Position numbers and translations under genes: made by a program. From contig NZ_JADMSU010000010.1 of the NCBI RefSeq assembly GCF_015561195.1, positions 1-62,634 on the forward strand: a stretch of DNA of 62,634 nt. The letters are read 5' to 3'. Below, piece by piece: positions 41,728-50,463 of this stretch (position 1 is the first letter of the stretch; each line of letters begins with the position of its first letter). The notes beneath the pieces were generated by a model. It did no database searches, was not told the origin of the DNA, and was given only the letters and a program-made list of their open reading frames with translations. This DNA is from Collinsella aerofaciens. GTDB lineage: Bacteria > Actinomycetota > Coriobacteriia > Coriobacteriales > Coriobacteriaceae.

Positions 41728-43139
41728 TATCCGATCGCCCCTTCCATCTCGAGCTTGATCAGGTTGTTCATCTCGACGGCGTACTCAAGCGGCAACTCCT
41801 TGGAGACCGGGTTGGCAAAGCCGTTGACGATCATGGTGCGGGCCTCTTCCTCCGAGATGCCGCGGCTCATCAAGTAGAACACCTTGTCGTCACCGATGCG
41901 GCCGATGGTAGCCTCGTGGCCGATGTCGACGTTCTTGGCGCGGATGTCCATGGCGGGGATGGTGTCGGAGCGGCTCTGGTCGTCGAGCATGAGCGACTGG
42001 CAGCTCACGGTTGCCTTGGAACCCTCGGCCTTGGGCGTGGCCACAATGGAGCTGCGGAAGGTCTGGATGCCGCCGCTCTTGGAAATGCCCTTGGTCTCGA
42101 CGGTTGCCGAGGTATCGGGCGCGTTGAGCACGACCTTGCAGCCGGTGTCGAGGTTCTGGCCGGCGCCGGCAAAGGTGATGCCGGTAAAGCTCGAACGGGC
42201 GCGGCGGCCGTTGAGCACGCTCATGGGGTAGAGGTAGCCCACGTGGCTGCCGAAGGAGCCGCTGATCCACTCGATGTCGCCGTCCTCGTCCACGCGCGCA
42301 CGCTTGGTGTTGAGGTTGTACATGTTCTTGGACCAGTTCTCGATGGTCGAGTAGCGCAGGTGCGCACGCTTGCCCACAAAGAGCTCGACGGCGCCGGCGT
42401 GGAGGTTGGCCACGTTGTACTTGGGCGCGGAGCAACCCTCAATGAAGTGCAGGTCGGCATCGTCCTCGACGATGATGAGCGTGTGCTCAAACTGGCCGGC
42501 GCCCTTGGCGTTAAGGCGGAAGTAGCTCTGCAGCGGGAAGTCCAACTTGGTTCCCTTGGGCACGTAGACAAACGAGCCGCCCGACCACACGGCGCCGTGC
42601 AGGGCCGCAAACTTGTGGTCGGTGGGCGGGATGAGCGTCATGAATTTCTCGTGGATGAGCGGCTCCCACTGCGGATCGTGCAGGGCTTCCTCAATACCGG
42701 AGTAGACGATGCCCATCTTGGACGCCGTGTCCTGCATGTTGTGGTAGACCAGCTCGGAGTCGTACTGCGCGCCGACGCCCGCCAGGTAGCTGCGCTCGGC
42801 CTCGGGGATGCCCAAGCGCTCAAAGGTGTTCTTGATGTCGTCGGGCACCGACTCCCAGTCGTGCTTTTGGTCGGTGTTGGGCTTGACGTAGGTGACGATG
42901 TTGTCCATGTCCAGGCCCTCGATGGAGGGGCCCCACGTCGGGTCGGGAAAACGATTGAAGATCTCGAGGGACTTGAGGCGCAGGTCGAGCATCCACTGCG
43001 GTTCGTCCTTTTTGGCGCTGATCTCGCGCACGATGTCGGGCGTGATGCCGGCGTCGAGGCGCTCGAATCCCTCCTCGCCATAGGTGAAGTCGTAGAGGCT
43101 GCGGTCGATGTCCGCGACCTCGGTGCGGTTCTTGGTCAT
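41727..43139 (-). CDS. sufB: SufB, Fe-S assembly scaffold subunit
   Basis: 470 residues, normal length. Highly conserved stretches are GVGAQYDSELVYHN, SFVYVPKGTKLDFPLQSYFR, HFIEGCSAPKYNVANLHAGAVE and PAMDIRAKNVDIGHEATIGRIGDDKVFYLMSRGISEEEA. SufB is where the cluster is thought to form. Second gene of the operon, 12 bases after sufC. Confidence 0.96.
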   Translation of the reverse strand: MTKNRTEVADIDRSLYDFTYGEEGFERLDAGITPDIVREISAKKDEPQWMLDLRLKSLEIFNRFPDPTWGPSIEGLDMDNIVTYVKPNTDQKHDWESVPDDIKNTFERLGIPEAERSYLAGVGAQYDSELVYHNMQDTASKMGIVYSGIEEALHDPQWEPLIHEKFMTLIPPTDHKFAALHGAVWSGGSFVYVPKGTKLDFPLQSYFRLNAKGAGQFEHTLIIVEDDADLHFIEGCSAPKYNVANLHAGAVELFVGKRAHLRYSTIENWSKNMYNLNTKRARVDEDGDIEWISGSFGSHVGYLYPMSVLNGRRARSSFTGITFAGAGQNLDTGCKVVLNAPDTSATVETKGISKSGGIQTFRSSIVATPKAEGSKATVSCQSLMLDDQSRSDTIPAMDIRAKNVDIGHEATIGRIGDDKVFYLMSRGISEEEARTMIVNGFANPVSKELPLEYAVEMNNLIKLEMEGAIG

Positions 43140-43151
43140 TGCGTCGCCCCT

Positions 43152-43952
43152 TTACGCCTGCTGCTCGGCAGCGGCAGACTCGGCCTGGGCGCGCTGCTCG
43201 GCGGCCTCGCGCTCGAAGGTCTCAAAGCCGTTCTTGTCGATCCAGGGGATGAGCGAGGCGTCGTCCTCGCGCACGATGTGGCCCTTGACCATAACGTGGA
43301 CGCGGTCGACATCCAGGTGCTCCAAAATGCGCGTGTTGTGCGTGATGATGAGCATGGAGCCGTCGCAGCTCTTGCGATACGCGTCCATGCCGTGGCTGAC
43401 GGTGGACAGGGCGTCGACGTCCAGGCCGGAGTCAGTCTCGTCCAGGATGGCGAGCTTGGGCTGCAGCAGCAAAAGCTGGAGCATCTCGACCTTCTTTTTC
43501 TCGCCGCCCGAGAAGCCCACGCCCAGCTCACGGTTGAGGTAGGCGGTATCCATGTTGAGCTCGGCCGCGAGTTCCTTGACGCGACGGCGGAACTCCTTGC
43601 CCTTCATCTCCAGGCCGGGGCGGCCGGCGATGCTGGCGCGCAAAAAGCTCGACAGCGGCACGCCCGGAATCTCGACCGGGGCCTGGAAGCTCAGGAACAG
43701 GCCGGCGCGCGAGCGCTTGTCGGTGGTGAGCTCGGTGATGTCCTGGCCGTCAAAGACGATGCGGCCGTCGTTGACGGTATAGACGGGGTCGCCCATGACC
43801 AGGTGGCCGAGGGTGGACTTGCCGGCGCCGTTGGGTCCCATCAGCACGTGGGTCTCGCCGGCGGCGACGTTAAGGTTGACGTTGTGGAGGATGGTCTTCT
43901 CGTCCACGGAGGCGGTCAGACCTTCGATGGAAAGCAGCGGATTTGCGCTCAT
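43152..43952 (-). CDS. sufC: SufC ATPase
   Basis: 266 residues. Walker A GPNGAGKST at 39-47, ABC signature FSGGEKKKVEM, Walker B LAILDETDSGLDVDAL and the switch His in MLIITHNTRIL. It powers the SufBCD complex. A Glu/Ala-rich tail of ~25 residues (ETFEREAAEQRAQAESAAAEQQA) is extra. GAGAGGGA supports the ATG. First gene of the operon; the promoter must lie between it and the Rrf2 operators, where TTGACT (44039-44044, minus strand) may be the -35. Confidence 0.95.
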   Translation of the reverse strand: MSANPLLSIEGLTASVDEKTILHNVNLNVAAGETHVLMGPNGAGKSTLGHLVMGDPVYTVNDGRIVFDGQDITELTTDKRSRAGLFLSFQAPVEIPGVPLSSFLRASIAGRPGLEMKGKEFRRRVKELAAELNMDTAYLNRELGVGFSGGEKKKVEMLQLLLLQPKLAILDETDSGLDVDALSTVSHGMDAYRKSCDGSMLIITHNTRILEHLDVDRVHVMVKGHIVREDDASLIPWIDKNGFETFEREAAEQRAQAESAAAEQQA

Positions 43953-44081
43953 GCTGTCCCTCTCTGTATATGGTGTACTCATAGGTGTACTAAACCCTAG
44001 GAATCTTCTCGGAATAAAGTTACTATGGGTTCGGCGTTAGTCAAGGGAAAACCCGACTAATCCACTCGACTTTTCAAATTC

Positions 44082-44112
44082 TGGGACAAAATAACCTGTT
44101 GTGTTTGTCCCA
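44082..44112. promoter_or_regulatory. Candidate Rrf2 operator 1
   Basis: A 31-base imperfect palindrome with outer arms TGGGACAAA and TTTGTCCCA. A second copy lies 44 bases on. It is placed between the divergent sufC and regulator genes. Confidence 0.65.
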
Positions 44113-44125
44113 CTTACTTTAAATT

Positions 44126-44156
44126 TGGGACAAACAAACCTGGTTATGTTGTCCCA
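44126..44156. promoter_or_regulatory. Candidate Rrf2 operator 2
   Basis: A 31-base palindrome with outer arms TGGGACAA and TTGTCCCA and AACCTG in the middle, which is also in operator 1. It ends 20 bases before the regulator start codon and so could block its own transcript. Confidence 0.65.
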
Positions 44157-44176
44157 GATGCGATGGGAGGGTAGGT

Positions 44177-44608
44177 ATGCTCATTTCTTCCAAGGGCCGC
44201 TATGCCCTCCGACTGATGATCTATATCGCAGCACTTGGTGACGCCGAGGGCAAGATTGCCCTGCGCGAGGTCGCCGACCGCGAACATATCTCTCAAAAGT
44301 ATTTGGAGCAGCTGGTTCGTCCGCTTATGAAGGCGGGCCTGCTTAAGAGCGTGCGCGGCAAGGGCGGCGGCTACATGATGGCCAAGGACCCGGCCGAGGT
44401 GCGTGCCGGCGACATCCTGCGCGCTGTCGAGGGCAGCACAGCGCCCGTGGCGTGCGACGGCATCGACAACAGCTGCGCCCGCAGCGATTTGTGCTCGACC
44501 GTCAAGTTCTGGCGCGGTCTGGACGACGTGATTGAAAAGTACGTCGACGGCGTGACGTTGGTCGACTTGGCCGCCGTCCCCGAAATCAACTTTGACATTA
44601 AGCTGTAG
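44177..44608 (+). CDS. Rrf2 family regulator with three cysteines, likely SUF repressor
   Basis: 143 residues. The N-terminal winged helix (ISSKGRYALRLMIYIAALG, EVADREHISQKYLEQLVRPLMKAGLLKSVRGKGGGY) is standard Rrf2/IscR. Cys93, Cys100 and Cys106 in the loop are placed like the Fe-S ligands of IscR, with slightly different spacing. It probably senses Fe-S supply and represses suf and itself through the two palindromes upstream. GGGAGGG precedes the ATG. The MntA gene starts 8 bases after its stop, so the toxin-like pair may be read from the same promoter. Confidence 0.9.
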   Translation: MLISSKGRYALRLMIYIAALGDAEGKIALREVADREHISQKYLEQLVRPLMKAGLLKSVRGKGGGYMMAKDPAEVRAGDILRAVEGSTAPVACDGIDNSCARSDLCSTVKFWRGLDDVIEKYVDGVTLVDLAAVPEINFDIKL

Positions 44609-44616
44609 GGCTGCAA

Positions 44617-44904
44617 ATGGCATCTCTCGACAAGGTGTACAAACAAATCGAAGTTTTTGCTCGGGAATGTGACGCCGAGAAGGTTGTGCTGTTTGGTTCT
44701 CGTGCTCGAGGCGACAACTTACCCAAGAGCGATATTGACATCGCCGTAGCAGGTTGTCGGGATTTCGGCCGTTTCTCATATTTGATCGAGGAGCGTCTTG
44801 ATACTCTTTTAGATGTAGATGTCGTCAATCTCGACGAGTCCTTGTCGCAGCAATTGCTCGATGAAATCGCCAGGGATGGTGTGATTCTGTATGAAAAAAT
44901 ATGA
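44617..44904 (+). CDS. MntA-like nucleotidyltransferase
   Basis: 95 residues, a minimal nucleotidyltransferase (MNT) domain. The active-site signature is VLFGSRARGDNLPKSDIDIAV, with Gly27-Ser28 and Asp39/Asp41 as metal ligands. Proteins of this type pair with HEPN proteins; in the best-studied pair, the MNT enzyme adds AMP to a tyrosine of the HEPN toxin and silences it. The next gene overlaps by 14 bases. Lower G+C than the suf genes points to horizontal gain. Tightly linked to the Rrf2 gene. Confidence 0.88.
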   Translation: MASLDKVYKQIEVFARECDAEKVVLFGSRARGDNLPKSDIDIAVAGCRDFGRFSYLIEERLDTLLDVDVVNLDESLSQQLLDEIARDGVILYEKI

Positions 44905-45310
44905 GAACTTTGTCAGCGCCTTGGCGAATCTTGAGGATGCGCCCAATCAGGATCTCAACAATGATTTTGTTCAGAGTGGTTTGATTAATAAGTTCAATCT
45001 TCAATTTGAACTGAGCTGGAAGCTCCTTAAGCGTCTGCTCGAGTATGAGGGCGCCACGCTTGCCGCATCGGGGTCTCCTCGTGCCATCTTGAAGGAGTCG
45101 TACCGATTCTACGACTTTATTGATGAGGCGGCCTGGCTAGATATGCTCAGAGACCGCAATACGAACGTCCATATCTATGACAACAAGCTCGCTCAAGATT
45201 TGATTCAGCGCATCTTGAACGTCTATATTCCCGCTTTCTGTCAGTTGAGGGACGGGCTGATGGAGCGATACGGCGAGCTTCTGATGGCGCCCGACGACCA
45301 GTTTGTTTAA
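44891..45310 (+). CDS. HepT-like HEPN-fold partner (NTase substrate-binding family)
   Basis: 139 residues, all helical, with similarity to the HI0074 family (FNLQFELSWKLLKRLLEYEG, SPRAILKESYRFYDFI). The sequence RNTNVHIY (Arg89 to Tyr96) fits the HEPN motif RX4HXY: Arg89 and His94 would form an RNase site and Tyr96 would be the site of modification by MntA. A toxin role is an inference. The family was long described as a substrate-binding partner of the nucleotidyltransferase. Starts inside the end of the MntA gene. Confidence 0.86.
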   Translation: MKKYENFVSALANLEDAPNQDLNNDFVQSGLINKFNLQFELSWKLLKRLLEYEGATLAASGSPRAILKESYRFYDFIDEAAWLDMLRDRNTNVHIYDNKLAQDLIQRILNVYIPAFCQLRDGLMERYGELLMAPDDQFV

Positions 45311-45438
45311 TTCCTTAAGATTTCGCGGAGGGTTGTTGCCGTTTACCGAGGGGTTGTTGTGTAACAACGGGCGAGCTGCAATACTTATTTTTATCTTTGC
45401 AAACTGAACTTTAACTACACCAATGCAGGGAGGATTTT

Positions 45439-47235
45439 ATGCAGCCCAAGCATTCCGCGATTGTCGCGGGCCTGACGCTGGCGCTTTCGTTTGGCGCCGT
45501 TTCCGCGCCGGCACCCGCCGCTGCCGAGGAGCCCACGCCGGGCGTTGCCTCGGATGCCACCGATATCGACAAAGGTCTCTACACCCAGCAGTCCTTCTCG
45601 GGCGTGCTGAGGTCGGTCCAGGGCGTTTCGTTTGTCAACGTGACTCCCGAGATGAAGTACTTTACCAAGTACGAGAGCCATGGCAACTACAACCAGGGCT
45701 TTTCGTATGGCGACGGCTACAACGCGCTGGGTTATTACCAGTTCGACCGTCGTTGGTCGCTCATCCCGTTTATGAAGCAGGCCTACAACTACAACCCCGA
45801 AAAATACTGCATGCTCAAGGATGCGATTGATCGCGGCAGCGAGATTTCCAACACGAGCAATGCCATGTACGAGAACGGCCAGCTCACCGAGCTGGGCCAT
45901 ATCGCGCAGGATGCCTTCCAAGGTGCTTATAACACCGATCCTGCTGAGTTTTCGGCTCTGCAGGATGCGTATGCGTACAACTCGTACTATGCGGTGACCG
46001 AGGCGTGGCTTAAGAGTGCTCTTGGCATTGACATCTCCGGCCGCGCCGATTGCGTCAAGGGCATGGTGTGGAGCATCACCAACATGTGCGGCACCGGTGG
46101 CTGCAGAGACTTCTTCCGCTGGGCGAATCTTTCCAACGATATGTCCGACCGCGAGTTTGTGACGGCGCTTTCCAACAGCGTGGTCAATAACGTGGCGACC
46201 AAGTATGCAAGCCAGCCCCAGTACCACGAGGGCTGGAAGAACCGCTACCGCAATGAGCTCAAGGACTGCCTGGTCTATATCGCCGAGGACGAGGCTGCCG
46301 CTGCGAAGGACAACAAGCCCGAGCAGCCCGAGCAGCCGGAACCCGCGCCGGAACCTGCACCGACGCCTGATTCGAATGACGACCCGAGTGACGATGCCAA
46401 CGACGACAGGATGGATGCGCCCTCGACCGATGCTGACGGCGGTGGCTCTGCTGGTGACACTACCAACGACGGCTCTACCTTGAACGGCTCCAATTCGAAC
46501 GGCTCTGCTGCGGGCGATTCGTCTTCAAGCTCTGTTGGCAATACGGATAGCGACGCTTCTGGCTCGACCGACGCTGACACCTCTAACTCATCTACCGGCT
46601 CGAGTGATTCGTCTATTGGCACCGGCTCTAACAATGGCTCCGGCTCTGACGCAACCCCTGATTCCGATGCTTCCAAGGACGACTCGAATAAGGCGCCGGA
46701 CGCTCCCGTTGCTTCGCCGGACAAGAAGCCTTCTTTCTCTGTGCAGCTTGGTTCCACGTTGGGCTCTTCGCTGATGGCTGGCGTCAATAATGGCTCGACT
46801 CAGAACAAGGACAACTCTGATCAGGTTTCCATGGAAAAGACCGAGGCCGCAAAGGGCGACTCAAAGGACAAGGCTTCCGAGAAGGCTGAATCCGATAAGG
46901 GTCCTAGCTCTGATGAGAAGGGCGACAAGTCCGGTCAGAAGAAGGACGAGAGCAAGACCGAGGGCGAAAAGAAACAGTCCGAAGACGACGACAAGAGCGG
47001 TGCTGACAACCAGGTCCAGGAGCAAAATGACTCCAAAACGGTGACCACTACGACCACGACGACCACCACAACCAAGTCATCTGGCGGCAATATGCCCAAG
47101 ACGGGCGATCTGATTGTGATGGCGAGCCTTGCCAGTGCAAGCTTGGCCACACTGGGCGCTACGTCTATCGTAAGTGGTAAGCATAAGCTCGATCAGCAGA
47201 AGAAAGCTTCTGGGGAGGACGGCTCGGAGGAGTAG
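45439..47235 (+). CDS. Sortase-anchored surface protein with a lysozyme-like domain
   Basis: 598 residues. Signal peptide to about residue 29. A globular domain (~45-280) contains YFTKYESHGNYNQGFSYGDGYNALGYYQF. The Glu79-Ser pair and following Gly/Tyr-rich loop resemble VgrG-related and transglycosylase-type wall hydrolases, with Glu79 as a possible catalytic acid. Then come ~270 residues of Ser/Asp/Asn and later Lys/Glu/Asp-rich linker, a run of ten or more Thr, the sortase motif MPKTGD near residue 552, one membrane helix and a charged tail. Expected to be covalently bound to the wall. GGGAGG gives the ATG. Enzyme activity is inferred only. Confidence 0.82.
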   Translation: MQPKHSAIVAGLTLALSFGAVSAPAPAAAEEPTPGVASDATDIDKGLYTQQSFSGVLRSVQGVSFVNVTPEMKYFTKYESHGNYNQGFSYGDGYNALGYYQFDRRWSLIPFMKQAYNYNPEKYCMLKDAIDRGSEISNTSNAMYENGQLTELGHIAQDAFQGAYNTDPAEFSALQDAYAYNSYYAVTEAWLKSALGIDISGRADCVKGMVWSITNMCGTGGCRDFFRWANLSNDMSDREFVTALSNSVVNNVATKYASQPQYHEGWKNRYRNELKDCLVYIAEDEAAAAKDNKPEQPEQPEPAPEPAPTPDSNDDPSDDANDDRMDAPSTDADGGGSAGDTTNDGSTLNGSNSNGSAAGDSSSSSVGNTDSDASGSTDADTSNSSTGSSDSSIGTGSNNGSGSDATPDSDASKDDSNKAPDAPVASPDKKPSFSVQLGSTLGSSLMAGVNNGSTQNKDNSDQVSMEKTEAAKGDSKDKASEKAESDKGPSSDEKGDKSGQKKDESKTEGEKKQSEDDDKSGADNQVQEQNDSKTVTTTTTTTTTTKSSGGNMPKTGDLIVMASLASASLATLGATSIVSGKHKLDQQKKASGEDGSEE

Positions 47236-47267
47236 CCTCTCGGTTGCTAGATAACTAAAGAGTTGGG

Positions 47268-47303
47268 ACGGGGTCCGGTGCGAATGCATCGGGTCCCGTT
47301 TTG
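47268..47303 (+). terminator. Terminator of the surface protein gene
   Basis: ACGGGGTCCGGTGC and GCATCGGGTCCCGT pair at all 14 positions (some G-U), then T4. Confidence 0.85.
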
Positions 47304-47437
47304 TTGTGCAACGATTAGTTGTGCCCCCTCACACGTCTTGTTGCTACCGTTGCCCGATATGTTTGCGCGGCGACATCGGTACGCGCGAGGCGGTCATTAC
47401 AATTGGCACCGTGTTGTGATTTAGGGGGAACGTTTTG

Positions 47438-49234
47438 GTGTCTGAACAGGCAAATAATGGTTGTGCTGCCGGCTTTGGCGTGCGTTTGATCGGCTGTGCC
47501 GACGATGCGGCTTTACCCATTGGCATGCACGACTATGCGGAGGCTCTTGGTTGCTGCACGCTGGTCGACAAGACCATGTTTATTGCAGATGTGTTGGATT
47601 GCGACGCGTCCGTTGTGGTGTGCTGTCGACCCGAGGGTTTTGGCAAGAGCATGAACTTGTCGATGCTCAGGGCTTTTCTGGAGCGTCCGGCGGTCAGTCG
47701 CGCTGGTCAGCGTTTGTTTGCCGATGCTCAGATTTGGGATGCAGACGGCGGGCGCTATCGGGATGAGTACGCTTGCTATCCGGTGATATCGCTGGACTTT
47801 TCTGGCGCTGCGAGGCGTGGCGCCGCTATTGCCGACGTCGTGCGCGATGCTCTTTCGGGCGAGTGCGCTCGTCTGCTGGCGCTTTTGGAGGCTCCGGATT
47901 TAGCTCGAGACAAGGTGCGTCACATCGAACGCGTTGCGCGTGGCGCGGCGAGCGAGGATGAGGTCGCCTCGGTGCTTGGCGTGCTCATAGAGCTGCTGGA
48001 GATTGCCTGCGATGAGCAGGTTGTATTGCTCGTTGATGGGTACGATGCGGCGTGGTCTCGCCGTGCGAGCGCGAGGGACGCTTCCGACGCCGATCCGGCA
48101 GAACTACTTGACCGTGCGCTGTTTGACGCCATTGCCACTGCGCGCGATTCGTTGCGGCTGACGTGTCTGATGGGGGAGTGTTCCGGTCCCGCCGAAGCGG
48201 CGCTTTCTTCGCGCGGCTGCTCGTATTGTCTGACGACGCCGCTGTCGGCGTGGTGTGACCGTTGGTTCGGTTTTTCGGATGCCGAGGTCGAGGCTCTGTT
48301 GAATCATGCTGGGCGCGAGGAATACCTGGAGGATGCGCGTGAATGGCTCGAGGGATATCGGTTTGGCAGGGCCTATTGCTCGAGTCCGGCGCGCGTGATC
48401 GGTTTTCTGGACCGAGGCTGCACGGCGCCTGTGCGCGCCGATCTGTATGGGTATGCGGATTGCCTGAGTAGGGTAGTTGCCGGGTGGAATCTCGACCGCC
48501 TTTCGGTCTTGTTTGATTTGCTCGAGGCCCATGGGTGCGCTGAGGTCCCGCTTTGTTTGGGCACTGCAGAGCCAGATTTCTCGCCTGACGATGGCATGTG
48601 GACAGCGCTGTATCTGTCCGGTTTTCTCACGACGGATATGACTGAGGAGCCAGAGCATGGCGATCGCCTCCGTGCTTTGCGATTGCCCAATAACGAGCTT
48701 CGCCAGGCCTTGCGTCTAGTGATTATTGAGTGGTTTGAGTGCGCTGCCGAAGACATTCGAGACGTCGATGCGTTTCGCGACGGGCTGTGCCGTGGGAACG
48801 AGGATACCGTGAGGCGGGCGCTAAGCCGCATCCTGGGGGATGCTGGAATCGGTGAGACCGACCCAGATAAGCCGCTGCCATATCATCTGCTCTTGCAGGG
48901 GCTCTGCTTTGGCTTGCCGGGTTATGCCAATCCTGCCTCGAGGCGAAAGTGTGGCGCGGGTCGCTGGGACATCCAGGTTTTCCCTACGGGTGCCGTGTTC
49001 GACGTAGCAGACACGATTGGCATGCTGGACGAGCGCCCGCTGATAACGATTAACTTGATGTATGACCCCGATGTGGATGCGCTGGGCCTGGAATTGCTGG
49101 CCGTGCAGTCGCTACTCGACATAGAGCGCGACGGCATCGACGAAATCCGTGTGCCACGCCCCGGCGTGGGTCGCATGCGCTGGGGGTTCGGTTTTGATGG
49201 GCAGCATGTGGCTACGGTGTGCCAGCGGCTTTAA
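47438..49234 (+). CDS. AAA-ATPase-like protein with predicted nuclease-family C-terminus
   Basis: 598 residues. It has the plan of the AAA-ATPase_like / DUF1703 proteins common in gut anaerobes: an early LVDKTMFIADVLD, a P-loop-like RPEGFGKSMNLSML (family form RPRRFGKSLNLSML), VVLLVDGYDAAW as Walker B, and a C-terminal PD-(D/E)XK-like part with a weak hydrophobic-acid pattern (NLMYDPDVDALGLELLAVQSLLD). The loop has Glu for Arg, and the nuclease residues are not clearly kept, so this copy may be degenerate. Function of the family is not established. GTG start after AGGGGGA. Confidence 0.75.
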   Translation: MSEQANNGCAAGFGVRLIGCADDAALPIGMHDYAEALGCCTLVDKTMFIADVLDCDASVVVCCRPEGFGKSMNLSMLRAFLERPAVSRAGQRLFADAQIWDADGGRYRDEYACYPVISLDFSGAARRGAAIADVVRDALSGECARLLALLEAPDLARDKVRHIERVARGAASEDEVASVLGVLIELLEIACDEQVVLLVDGYDAAWSRRASARDASDADPAELLDRALFDAIATARDSLRLTCLMGECSGPAEAALSSRGCSYCLTTPLSAWCDRWFGFSDAEVEALLNHAGREEYLEDAREWLEGYRFGRAYCSSPARVIGFLDRGCTAPVRADLYGYADCLSRVVAGWNLDRLSVLFDLLEAHGCAEVPLCLGTAEPDFSPDDGMWTALYLSGFLTTDMTEEPEHGDRLRALRLPNNELRQALRLVIIEWFECAAEDIRDVDAFRDGLCRGNEDTVRRALSRILGDAGIGETDPDKPLPYHLLLQGLCFGLPGYANPASRRKCGAGRWDIQVFPTGAVFDVADTIGMLDERPLITINLMYDPDVDALGLELLAVQSLLDIERDGIDEIRVPRPGVGRMRWGFGFDGQHVATVCQRL

Positions 49235-49258
49235 GCGCCGAGGTGTTTCCGACTTCCG

Positions 49259-50278
49259 TTACTCGGTGTCCTTCATGGGCGGCATGGGCTTCCAGTTGGG
49301 GTCCTTGATGATCTTGCGGGCGTCCTTCATGCCGCGGCGCAGCGCCGGAATTCCGGTCTTAAAGCACTTGTCAACGGCGGCCAGGCGAATAAATTCCTTG
49401 CAGAAGGTCGCGGCGTTGCCCAGACGGAACAGCACGGGGTGATAGTCGCCGTAGATCTGCATGTAGCGGGCCAGATAACCGCGGTTGCGCATGATGTAGT
49501 AACGGTTGGTGTCGCTCGTAGAGTTGAGCTGGCGCTTGCCGGCGATATCCCAGTTAGAGACAGCGCGGGCGCGCTTGAGAACCACGTCGGCAACAACGGC
49601 GGCGGGGAAGTGCTGGCTGGCCACGTAGCCATAGCAGGCATCGTCGCCGTAGATAAAGAAGCGCGCGTCGGGCAGGCCAATCTTGTCGACCACGCGGCGC
49701 GAGAACATGCCGCCCTCAAAGCACAGTTGGTTCATGGTGCGGTAGCCCTCGGGTCCCAAGTCCCACTTGGCGACAGGGTTGGGAATGCCGAGCGAAAGGA
49801 TGAGTTGGTATTGCCAAAAGAAGGCGCCGCCGTCAAAGTCCAGGCGCGAACCCTGGATGACATCGTAGCGGTCGGTCCACTTGGCAAGACGCTCGATGCC
49901 TTCGGGGATGACGAGCACGTCGTCGTCCATCACCCAGAACCACTGGGCCCCCAGATCGTAGGCGCATTTAGTGCCAGCGGAGAAGCCGCCCGCACCGCCG
50001 CCGTTTTCGAGCTGCGGGGCGTAGATGACACGGTCGGTGCCGCCCTGCGCGTCGGGCTGCTCGGTGTCGATGCCCCACAGGCTGGCCAGGCGCTCGTTGA
50101 ATGCGGTGCACATGGCCTCGGTCTCGCGCGAATTCTCGTTATCGACGATCACGATACGCCAGGGCGTTGCCGTGAGCTCGGTCATGGAGTCGAACAGGTT
50201 GGCCAGGAGTTCCTGGCGCTTGTACGTAACGACAACGATGGCGAGCTTATCGATGGGAGCGGGAAGGGTTGAAGGCAT
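49259..50278 (-). CDS. Family 2 glycosyltransferase (galactofuranosyltransferase-like)
   Basis: 339 residues. The GT-A start IVVVTYKRQELLANLFDSM is followed by LENGGGAGGFSAGTKCAYDLGAQWFWVMDDDVLV with the DDD metal motif, and by EGGMFSRRVVDKIGLPDARFFIYGDDACYG. The last two resemble GlfT-type transferases that use UDP-galactofuranose. The sugar is not certain. It converges with the AAA-like gene (24 bases) and lies upstream, in reading direction, of nothing else; AAAGGA is rather far (14 bases) from the ATG. Confidence 0.85.
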   Translation of the reverse strand: MPSTLPAPIDKLAIVVVTYKRQELLANLFDSMTELTATPWRIVIVDNENSRETEAMCTAFNERLASLWGIDTEQPDAQGGTDRVIYAPQLENGGGAGGFSAGTKCAYDLGAQWFWVMDDDVLVIPEGIERLAKWTDRYDVIQGSRLDFDGGAFFWQYQLILSLGIPNPVAKWDLGPEGYRTMNQLCFEGGMFSRRVVDKIGLPDARFFIYGDDACYGYVASQHFPAAVVADVVLKRARAVSNWDIAGKRQLNSTSDTNRYYIMRNRGYLARYMQIYGDYHPVLFRLGNAATFCKEFIRLAAVDKCFKTGIPALRRGMKDARKIIKDPNWKPMPPMKDTE

Positions 50279-50463
50279 GGGGCAATATATCCTTTCACGC
50301 GCGGCGGGCGAGCGCTGCGCGGAAGCTATCGAATACGTCCTTGGGACTGTTCTATTGTAAAGGCTCACCGCACCTTGTCGGCAAGCTTTGAATAAAACGC
50401 AGGAACCTGCCACGGGTGTAGCGGCTTTGGCGTCTGACGGCAGCGTGTCTATTGCCGCTTGAG

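Noticed and set aside
34902-44000. Very long open frames antisense to the GGGtGRT pair and to sufB/sufC (600-700 codons)
   Set aside because: They mirror highly conserved genes, have valine/glycine/aspartate-rich shadow composition typical of G+C-rich antisense frames, and lack binding sites.
45311-45438. Riboswitch before the surface protein gene
   Set aside because: Only a short GTTGTT-GTGT-AACAAC hairpin is present; no extended conserved fold that I can recognise.
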